A DNA stretch of 64,000 bases from Caprimulgus europaeus. Lineage: Eukaryota > Chordata > Aves > Caprimulgiformes > Caprimulgidae. The stretch is from NCBI GenBank assembly GCA_907165065.1, contig OU015541.1, forward strand, positions 15,130,501-15,194,500, written 5' to 3'. A program made the translations under genes and the position numbers. The notes beneath the pieces were generated by a model. That model worked only from the letters and a program-made list of their open reading frames with translations, made no database searches and was not told where the DNA came from. Each line of letters starts with the position of its first letter. Positions within the stretch are counted from its first letter, which is position 1. Positions 56,311-64,000 of this stretch are shown here, in pieces.

Positions 56311-57120
56311 AGCCCGGCGGGGGGGACGATGGCGACGGCGCGGGATCGGCGATTCGAGCGAGCTCCGCGGCGCTGGAAGAACCCGGGGGGGGCACCCGCC
56401 TTCCTCCTCAGCGAAAAGTAACTGCGTAGCGTTACCGTCCAAGAGGGCGCTGGCCTGGGGATGACACTAGCTGGGGGGCGGGGCTGAGCCTCGAGTTGAT
56501 AGGCTGGACCCGGGGGGGCACCTTCCCCCCCCGGCACCCCCCCACCCCCCCCCTTCCCTCCCACCCCGGGGAGGACACAAATACTTGAGAACTAGTAAAA
56601 GAGGCCAGAAAAACAACTTGTAAAAGAGGATAGAAAAACAATAAGAGATTATGGGCTGCGGTAGCAGGCATTTGTTAATTTGTTGATAGTATCTTTTCTA
56701 CTAAGTTTAACTTTTAACTCCATTTGACTGTCGGTATTATAATGCAAATGCTTTTAACACCGATGCAGGCATTGTTATGGCAAACAGAGCAGCGCAGAAG
56801 TGGTTTCTATGACAACGAGATAACAACACAGAGCCGGGCGGGGGGGGGGCCTCATTCCTCGCCCGGAGAGCAGCCTGGACTGGTTGAGGAGCCATGGGAG
56901 GCTCCCCTCTCGCCTCTTCCTCCGCAGTTTCTTTAAATGATCAACCTGCATTTCAGAACCTCTAAAATTATGGTTTAAGTTATACTGTTTGGTGTGCACC
57001 TATTTGATTGGCATGTGGATGATTGAGTGATGGGCCCATCAGAGTGCATGTGTGTATCTGTGTGCATCTGTGTGTGTTGTTTGAATGAATGAAAGGTTAT
57101 AATTTAATGTTGTAAAGGTA
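56311..57120 (+). other. Decayed proviral interior with C-rich tract
   Basis: Includes a GC-rich patch (56310-56480), a nearly pure C/G tract (about 56505-56575) and a stop-rich remainder. No capsid, protease or reverse transcriptase motif is found, so most of gag and pol has been deleted from this provirus. Confidence 0.4.
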
Positions 57121-57320
57121 ATTTTTCTTTGTGATCGTTTAATGTGGAAACAGAAATGAAATGGGAACTAAACAGACACTAAACAAGAATTTTAAAAGTT
57201 TAAAGAATCAGAGATAAATACGAGGTCATCACTTTTGTATGAGAAAGTCCCAGAGAACTGATAACTTTGGGTAGAAGCTATGTTTGTGTCGTTACAGATT
57301 CTGGAACACGGTGAGATTTT
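57121..57320 (+). pseudogene. Integrase C-terminus remnant
   Basis: Plus-strand sequence near 57255-57310 resembles the integrase tail seen on the minus strand at 46020-46150 (SYVCVVTDSGT-type text with stops). The 130 bases before it are also homologous to 46150-46270. It shows that the two proviruses share a family ancestor in this part. Confidence 0.55.
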
Positions 57321-59150
57321 CTTCAAGCAACATTCCGAACTGTAATAGTTGTCAAATTCTGTTTGGTAAAAAATAAGCCCTGGACACTATATGTAGAAGA
57401 ATGTAAAGATGTAAAGATATGTGTTAGATGGTAAGATGAGCAGGTAATGCAGTGTATATTAGTAATAGAACATAGCATGGGGTAGAAGTGAATATGAATT
57501 ATCCTTATTTTAACAGGAAAAGATGTATCACTAAGTTTTCTGCAGGAGTTTACACAGTTTCCAAAGAGTATTTTAAAATTAACAGAATGAGCATGGATCA
57601 AACTTTCAGTATAAGCTATGAATTTTTGTGAGGCTTTTAACTTTTAATTTTAAGGCCCTGTCACTATTTTCAATGTGAGCCTTTATTTTCAAGGGTGTAT
57701 AACATGACTATAAAGATACTGTAAGCATGAAACTTGGTTTTGAAAAACAATCTCAATTAGCAGGGACTTCTCCTGGGGAGAGATTAAATAGTTCTGTTTT
57801 AAGGTGATATAAAGAATGAAAACTCTGAACCAAGTCTCATTTTAAAAACTGAAGCAGTAGAGGCAGAGATTTTAAATTGGCCACTATAAATGTACATTTA
57901 GTACTTTGGGTAAGGATACCAGGGTTTGAAGTACACAAAACTGGCTTGTTATGGAATAAAGGCAGGTTTTAAAATACCAATTTTCAAAACACATCCACAA
58001 TGATAAATACATTCTGCTATACTAACAACTCAGTGATTAATAAGCCACTTATATTGTACAATGACACAGTAGCTCCTAAAGCAGAATATTGCATCTAAGA
58101 TAGGGATTTTTAGTAGTATTTTTACAATTTCATTATGAATTCCTAAAAAGACATTAGGATGTTATAGCTTGAATGTTCTGACGTAAGGCCACAACAGCAG
58201 GGAAATTCAGAGTTGATTCTATTTCAGTTGTCTTCCATGATTTTATCCAGGTACCGTAGCACATACGATGTGCTGAGTACAATCTCCTGACATGCTGTAC
58301 CTTGCTACAACAGGGAGGAGTACAGAACAAATTTTCTTTCCTTGCTTTTGTGTGTTTGTCATAGCTTTAATATTTGAATGTTTTCTTCTCATTGTAGAAA
58401 CACTAAATGGCTTACACTGTATTTGGGTAGCACTGATTAGGGTAGATACTGACAAATTGGGAATCCTTGAACTGCTCTAACTTACAATCAACATTAATTT
58501 GGATTTTTCTTTAACTCTGCAGATGCATTTTTGTTGAAGTGGTTAAATTGTTTGAAATGTGAAAGTGTTTTGGGTAGTATTTTATATTGATGTACATATT
58601 GAAATAGAGATCGTTGTGATAGTTGTAATAATTTTTAGTTATAAGTACACTACATCCAGATGGATGGGGCTATACAGTACTGTGCAACAACACCTGTGCA
58701 GGGCTACTGCTTGGAAACAGGTTGCAGTGTCAGTAAACCGTACGGATCAAGTACTGTACCATTCAGTGTTGGCACTCACCAATGCAAGAGGAGAAGAGAA
58801 GATTTCAACATGATTAGTACTACATAGCATTCACACATCTGGTAAATTAGTGCTTAAAAAAAAAAAAAAAGGAAAAAAGTCTTAAGTTTATAGTTATTAC
58901 TGCATTGAGATTTTTGTTGATTGGCGTTGTTTTAAGACCTTAAGTTGTAGTACCTAGATAAAACATGTGGATAACTTTGGCTAATGTAAGGAAGTAAGAA
59001 CCACTGTGGTTTTCACTGGCTACGCCCAGGGATCCTTTTAGAACCTGTCTTATAAGAGTGCCTTTGTATAACTTTGCTCACATAGATGTTAGTAGACATT
59101 GATAGCATTAGACATGCAACACTGCAAAATAAAGTAGCAATTGATTTCTA
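57321..59150 (+). other. AT-rich decayed proviral sequence
   Basis: Expected position of the envelope SU region, but no readable frame or motif. An A-run is present at about 58856-58870. No host exon is supported. Confidence 0.35.
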
Positions 59151-59466
59151 TTTGTTAGCACAAGGGACGTGTTTGTGAGGAATCTGAAGGCATGTGCTGT
59201 ATGATTCTACCAGACCACTCAGACTCAGTTCATATGGCCATTAAAAGGTTAAGGGAAAATGTCAAACAGTTGAGGGCAAATAGTGATAATTGGTTAAGCG
59301 AGTCGTTTTTACACGAATGAATTCTTTGATTATTAAAGTCAGGAGTTAAGATGCTATTTGTAATTTGGTAATCTTTTATTAGTGCCTTGTTTGCTATCGT
59401 GTCTGCAAGGGCCCTGCAGAAGATGGTGGACAACGCCTTTGTGGTATAAAGACAAAAAATAGAAAT
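59151..59466 (+). pseudogene. Envelope transmembrane subunit remnant
   Basis: Carries the C-X6-C-C motif (CEESEGMCC) near 59180-59206, followed by HMAIKRLRENVKQLRANSDNW. A frameshift just before the motif and several stops after it break the frame. A purine-rich stretch precedes the LTR start at 59467. Confidence 0.65.
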
Positions 59467-59640
59467 TGTTGGCTCCTTAAGAGCCCAAGATGCAGGCAGT
59501 TTTGGCCTTGGCAATTAATTCCTGACTTTTAAAACACCAGAATAGAAAAACAAGATAAAAAAAAAATTCTAATATAATTGGTCAGAAGTAAAAAGAAGGC
59601 CTTAAATGGCTCGGTATTATAATTTTGCTTTGCATTGTAG
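59467..59640 (+). repeat. 3' LTR start, truncated
   Basis: Matches the first 160 or so bases of 55019-55519 (TGTTGG, then TTAAGAGCC and GCAATTAATTCCTGAC), after which the homology fades. Confidence 0.6.
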
Positions 59641-60221
59641 CGCATATATTATTTTCTTGTATGGCCAAACGTGTGGAACAACTTGCCCTAGGTGTCTTTT
59701 TAGCTCAAAATAATAAAAACAGAGGAAAGTGTGGGAAACTGTTGGCAGAGCACCGCATAGAGCACCGTACATATCTGGTGTGGATGCTGATATGTTAGGG
59801 TCAGCTTTGAAGGGTCAGAGTGTTGAATGCTTCTCCAGGTTGGATTGGTACTGATTTGGGTATGGAGTGGAGTCAGGCTGGTTTGATGTGGACTTTGGGC
59901 TGATTTGTTTTCATGCTGGGTCGGAGATCTGGCCATTTCAGATGGTTTGGGACACTGGATGGGAAATGGTAGCCATTTCCATGTTGGTGTCTCTTAACAG
60001 CAGAAATACATGAGAACATAAACCTGTTTAATGCATGATTGACATTTCTTTTGGCAACCTGTCGCTTTAGTTTTTAACTTTAATTAAAGAGAGTGTATGC
60101 TTTTTTAGGCATTAAAATTTTTAGTTCTAATTATAGTAAGAATTGCTTATAGATGTGTAATGAAAGGAGTACAGAGTGTCACTGCTACAGCCTTGTTTGT
60201 TTTAAAAGAAAAAGGAGAAGA

Positions 60222-60500
60222 TGTTGGGGACCTGGCCATGTTGCAGGACTGTAATACTAGCTAAGCCCCGGCTGCGTGACAAAAGAGACAAGCTGAGAGA
60301 AAGGAATTTGACTACGTGTGAAAGTAATAAACAATATTGACAAGATGGACGCCAGCTGGAAATTTACGACGAGGAAGTGAACCTGAACCAAGATAAGAGC
60401 GAACCAGTGAGACTGAGAGATCAACGTATGATTAGTGCTATTAACCGATAGTAATTAGCTTCGTAGTGTGTGGACACGTACGCGGAACCAAGTCAGAAGA
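60222..60500 (+). repeat. Possible LTR of a second retroviral element
   Basis: TGTTGGGGACC follows a polypurine stretch (AAAAGAAAAAGGAGAAGA) that overlaps the tail of an env-like frame (FVLKEKGED). An AATAAA signal occurs near 60326. The 3' limit is not clear. Confidence 0.45.
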
Positions 60501-60526
60501 AACTTTGACAATTTTGTATCAGGAGT

Positions 60527-60761
60527 AGCTTTAGCTGGGAACCACAAAGTAGGAGTACCCTGTTCCCTGTTAACGCTTGGCTTTCCTCACTTGGATTGGG
60601 ACCGTGGTTGAAAACCATAGTGATGTATTTAATTGGCATTGGAGGCATAATTTTATTGGTAATATTTTGTTGCCCTGTTTGATCAGCTGCTTGCAAAATT
60701 TGATTATAAAGACAGTTTCTAGAACACAGGCCACTCCTTGTACAAAAGAAAAAGGGGGAAG
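60527..60761 (+). pseudogene. Third retroviral env 3' end
   Basis: A hydrophobic anchor (VMYLIGIGGIILLVIFCC) and basic tail lead into a polypurine tract (about 60744-60760). The first 60 bases match the retroviral sequence at 32875-32935, and so also the outer end of the inverted repeat. Confidence 0.6.
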
Positions 60762-61014
60762 TGTGGAGAAACATGCTGTGGGAAACTAAGGCGTGGGTGA
60801 CTTTTAATCACTAACCAATAAGGAGCTAGACTTTTATGCTGTGTGTGAACCTCACTGACTGTGTCACGTGGGTGGAACCTTAACCAATTGGTTGCTGGCA
60901 CGCATCACATGTTGCGTGGCAAAGTGTATAAAAGGAACCTGTACCAAATAAAGACGAGCATTCACTCTATCTCTATGAGAATACGTGATAGACTCCGGCA
61001 CAGGCTACTATATT
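60762..61014 (+). repeat. LTR of the third retroviral element
   Basis: Starts TGTGGAGAAAC after the polypurine tract. It has a TATAAAAGG box at about 60928-60936 and an AATAAAG signal at about 60948-60954. It ends near 61005-61014 and is followed by TTGGTGCCCAAGTCACC, which resembles a primer site. Confidence 0.6.
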
Positions 61015-61106
61015 GGTGCCCAAGTCACCTTTTCCTCCACGTTACCAGCTGAAGGAAAGGAGGCAGCCAGAAACAGACACATCATGCGTGTCAACTGTAC
61101 AGTGAC

Positions 61107-61917
61107 AGGGACCTGCACAGGCTGGAGAGCTGGGACCGGGCAAGCCTCATGGAGTTCAACAAGGCCAAGTGCAAGGTCCTGTACCTGGGTCAGGGCAATC
61201 CCCAGCACAGATCCAGGCTGGGTGGAGAATGGCTGGAGAGCAGCTCTGAGGAGAAGGACTTGGGGTGCTGGGGGACCAGAAGCTCAACATGAGCCGGCAC
61301 CGTGCGCTGGCAGCACAGAGCAAATAACCGTGTCCTGGGCTGCACCCAGAGCAGCGTGGGCAGCAGGGCCAGGGAGGGGATTCTGCTCCTCTGCTCCACT
61401 CTCCTGAGACCCCCCCTACAGTGCTGCCTCCAGTGCTGGGGCCACCAACAGCACAAGGACATGGAGCTACTGGAGCCAGTCCAGAGGAGGCCACCAGGAT
61501 GATGCCAGGGCTGGAGCAGTTCTGCTGTGAGGAGAGGCTGAGAGAGTTGGGGCTGTTCAGCCTGGAGAAGAGAAGGCTCCGGGGAGACCTTCTAGTGGCC
61601 TCCAAGTACCTGAGGGGGCTCCAGGAAGGCTGGGGAGGGACTTTGGCTAAGGGCAGGGAGTGACAGAACAAGGGAAATACCTTTAAGCTGAAAGAGGGGA
61701 GGTTTAGATTGATACTAGGAAGAAATTCTTCACTGTGAAGGTGGTGAGACACTGGCTCAGGTTGCCCAGAGAAGCTGTGGCTGCTCCTCCCTGGAAGTGT
61801 TCAAGGCCAGGCTGGATGAGGCTTTGAGCAACCTGGTCTAGTAGAAGGTGTCCCTGCTCATGATCTTTAAGGTCCCTTCCAACCCAAACCATACTGTTTT
61901 CCTCTGTACTTCTGTGA
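61107..61917 (+). mobile_element. CR1 LINE fragment
   Basis: Plus-strand CR1 3' half: the region around GTTCAACAAGGCCAAGTG at 61155, then [18 protein letters not shown] (61421-61663) and the CR1 tail near 61860-61917. It differs from the other CR1 copies here, so it is another subfamily. It ends directly at a CEP250 exon acceptor. Confidence 0.85.
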
Positions 61918-61923
61918 CTGTAG

Positions 61924-62139
61924 CTGGAGCAAGAAAATGAAGCTCTGTCAGATAAAGTGGTTGAGATGGAGAGAGCAAGGATCTCTGAGCAGGAGAAGCT
62001 GGGCTTGTGTAAAAGAGCAACTGAAGAGCTCTGCACAGAGAAAGCCCACCTGGAGCCACACTGTGATGGAGAGCTTTGGAAATGGAAGGAGTTGTACCTG
62101 CTCATCAGGTGCATCCTGCTTTTCCTGGCCTACGACTGA
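61924..62139 (+). pseudogene. CEP250 coiled-coil exon (right arm, longer copy)
   Basis: An AG acceptor at 61922-61923 precedes LEQENEALSDKVVEMERARI, then EKLGLCKRATEELCTEKAHLE, followed by unrelated codons and a stop at 62137-62139. The coiled-coil part aligns with a CEP250 segment between the blocks encoded by exons 7 and 8 of the main gene, which lacks it. The first 20 bases are not in the left arm. Confidence 0.6.
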
Positions 62140-62290
62140 CCCCATCCTCACAAGCTAGCACCAGTTTTGTCCCACCGCTGCTTCTGCTGGAGCTCCTGCA
62201 GTGAACACTGTGCTCTGAGCTTTCATCTTCCTTTGGGCTCCGGTCCCTGATTTGGCTCCTGCTGAGGCTTTTTGCTCTACACTGCTCCTG

Positions 62291-62480
62291 TTACCTCAGG
62301 TCACCGCTTCTGGCAGATCTGGTTGTTGAAGGCAACAGCTGTCTCACAGGAGACTGACGGTCCATACTAGTGCCCAAGTTCAGGTTCAGAGACCGATCCA
62401 GCTTCTGCGTCTCTGCCTCCAGAACAGCAGCTCTGGGCTCCCTGACCATGGCTGCTAAGGAGCAGCTCTGACAGCTCCCG
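62291..62480 (-). pseudogene. CEP250 last exon, frameshifted (right arm)
   Basis: Counterpart of 34418-34608, with the same 17-base deletion and the same C-terminal end (SARSGDLR, stop). Confidence 0.75.
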
Positions 62481-62724
62481 GCCAGAGCAGCCAGGGCCAT
62501 ATGGTAATTCCAAAGCTCTTCCCTTGTGCACTTGTGTTTCAAAAAACCTGCTGGGTTCTCCTTTAAGGTTGTTTGGGTTGGTTTCTTTTTTTGTGGGGTG
62601 AAGTGGTTTCTTAATGTTGTCTTCCCAGGTCAGATTTTCTTCTGGATGGCACATGCCGAGTGATAGATCAAGGAGTCAGTGAATCCTGCAATTAAAAGGA
62701 AAAAACAGATGGATCAAGCCAGAC

Positions 62725-62943
62725 ATGCCCCAAAGAGAGAACAACTCCCAGGGAAAGAAAACACAAACCCTTCTGTCAGCAGAAAGGAGTTCCAGCTCCT
62801 CCAGACACAAAACAGCTGCTGCTGCTCAGAAGAATAAGGTCCTCACCTCATTAGGACAGAGAAGATCCAGCTTGCAGGGCAGAGGTGATCATGTTTCTAC
62901 AGAAGAAGATGTCTCTGACAGAAGTGAAAATGAGACAGGCTGA
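62725..62943 (+). other. Small open frame of unknown nature, broken in the other arm
   Basis: A 72-codon frame rich in S, K, Q and E (for example SSSSSRHKTAAAAQKNK) with no recognised domain. In the left arm (about 33960-34180, minus) a single base change turns a serine codon into TAA. It may be an unrecognised exon or chance. Confidence 0.2.
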
Positions 62944-63239
62944 GTCACGTGTGTTTTACCAACCAGCAGAAAGAGTTTGGAGAGGAAGCTGACAGCTTTA
63001 TGCCATCTCATTGCCCCGACCCAGCTCACCAAGGGCACGTTTCCCATTTCTTGCTCATTTCACAGTAACCTGAAAAGTAAGCTGCTCTACCTGATGCTGC
63101 ACTGAATGGACGCCCTTTATCAGGGACTGCAATGTTTACCCTCTGGTGCAGAATGGCTACGGGACGGGTCACGGATCACTAGAGATGTTGTACAATCAGA
63201 GGCTCAGCAGAAGCAGCGAGGGTATTGAAATGGTTTAGG

Positions 63240-63842
63240 CCGTTAGTAGGTTAGTAGGTTGGTAGGTCAAGAGAGGTTCTTCTTCCCCCTCTACTCTGCC
63301 CTGGTGAGGCCACTTCTGGAGTGTTGTGTCCAGTTCTGGGCCCCACAGTTCAAGAAGGACAGGGAACTGCTTGAGAGAGTCCAGCACAGAGCCACCAAAA
63401 TGATGAAGGGAGTGGAGCATCTCCCTTGTGAGGGGGAGCTGAGGGAGCTGGGCCTCTTTAGCTTGGAGAAGAGGAGGCTGAGGGGTGACCTTATTGATGT
63501 TTGTAAATATTTGAAGGGTGAGTGTCAGGAGGATGGAGCCAGGCTCTTCACAGTGATGTCCAATGATAGGACAAGGGGCAATGGGTACAAGCTGGAGCAC
63601 AGGAGGTTCCACTTGGGTTTGAGAGGGAACTTCTTTGCTGTGAGGGTGGCAGGGTGCTGGAGCAGGCTGCCCAGCGGAGTTGTGGGGTCTCCTCTGGAGA
63701 CATTCGGGACCCGCCTGGACGCCTTCCTGTGTGATCTCATCTGGGTGTTCCTGCTCCGGCAGGGGGGTTGGACTGGATGAGCTTTCGAGGTCCCTTCCAA
63801 TCCCTGACAGTCTGTGGTTCTGTGATTCTGTGATTCTGTGCA
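63240..63842 (+). mobile_element. CR1 LINE fragment in right arm
   Basis: Same insertion as 33059-33645, in the inverted arm, with a repeated TTCTGTGATTCTGTG octamer tail at about 63815-63840. Confidence 0.85.
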
Positions 63843-64000
63843 GTAGCCAGCTTAGGCCCTTGACATAAGTATAACAAGCAAATGCACGGTCAGGGTGAAT
63901 TAGCAGAAGTCTCCAGGATACTGACTTGTCCTTGAGACTGCACATGAACAACTTTAGCAAAACTAAGTTGGGAAAAAGAAGGGAGTAGCTTTAGCTGGTA

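Larger units (their letters stand above)
61944..64000 (-). repeat. Inverted repeat, right arm
   Basis: Reverse complement of 32900-34955. It reaches the last base of the window, so its outer end is unknown. Confidence 0.9.

Noticed and set aside
61924-62139. Assignment of the coiled-coil exon to rootletin (CROCC)
   Set aside because: Considered because of general similarity, but the segment fits the CEP250 block between exons 7 and 8 better, and other CEP250 pieces are adjacent. Not fully excluded.

Overview
This is a stretch of bird nuclear genome. The evidence is at least six CR1 LINE copies with the typical avian 3' end, many copies of one avian LTR family, several class II (alpha/beta-type) endogenous retroviruses with CX6CC envelopes, and vertebrate genes with consensus GT-AG introns. 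I cannot place the species. The density of long, near-identical duplications suggests an amplicon on a sex chromosome or another rearranging region.

Layout. 0-3.7 kb: an orphan GC-rich island, a CR1 and a decayed class I retroviral RNase H. 3.75-7.5 kb (minus): FSIP2-like copy 1, intact in 4 coding exons (591 aa), with a lone myosin heavy-chain exon just upstream. 7.5-8.9 kb: CR1 and LTR pieces around an FSIP2-like exon scrap. 9.1-28.9 kb (minus): a CEP250/C-NAP1-like gene that I could assemble exon by exon into one open frame of 24 exons and 1,593 aa, starting in a CpG island. It lacks a middle block and the usual C-terminus of CEP250. 29.7-30.3 kb: solo LTR with 5-bp target duplication. 32.1-32.9 kb: 3' end of a provirus. 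32.9-34.96 kb: left arm of an approximately 2.06-kb inverted repeat whose other arm is 61.94-64.0 kb. Both arms carry a CR1, a frameshifted CEP250 last exon and part of a CEP250 coiled-coil exon missing from the main gene. 35.1-38.6 kb (minus): FSIP2-like copy 2, intact. 38.8-47.8 kb (minus): a provirus with both LTRs, primer site and polypurine tract, in which a 2.85-kb inverted copy of the CEP250 3' end plus CR1 and LTR pieces sits between gag and pol. 47.8-51.5 kb (plus): FSIP2-like copy 3, rearranged and fused to the myosin exon. 52.8-53.45 kb: another LTR. 53.6-54.7 kb: pyrimidine tract and a second orphan GC-rich island. 55.0-61.0 kb (plus): a decayed provirus with a tRNA-Phe-type primer site, followed by two more retroviral 3' ends. 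61.1-61.9 kb: CR1.

How it fits together. The unit FSIP2-like gene + myosin exon + CR1/LTR + CEP250 3' end was duplicated and inverted several times, with LTR fragments at most junctions. Copies 2 and 3 of the FSIP2-like gene form a broken palindrome around the 9-kb provirus. FSIP2 (sperm tail fibrous sheath) and CEP250 (centriole linker) are both cytoskeletal genes, FSIP2 being testis-specific in mammals, so testis-driven amplification is a reasonable but untested reading. Misassembly of repeats is the main alternative and must be excluded first.
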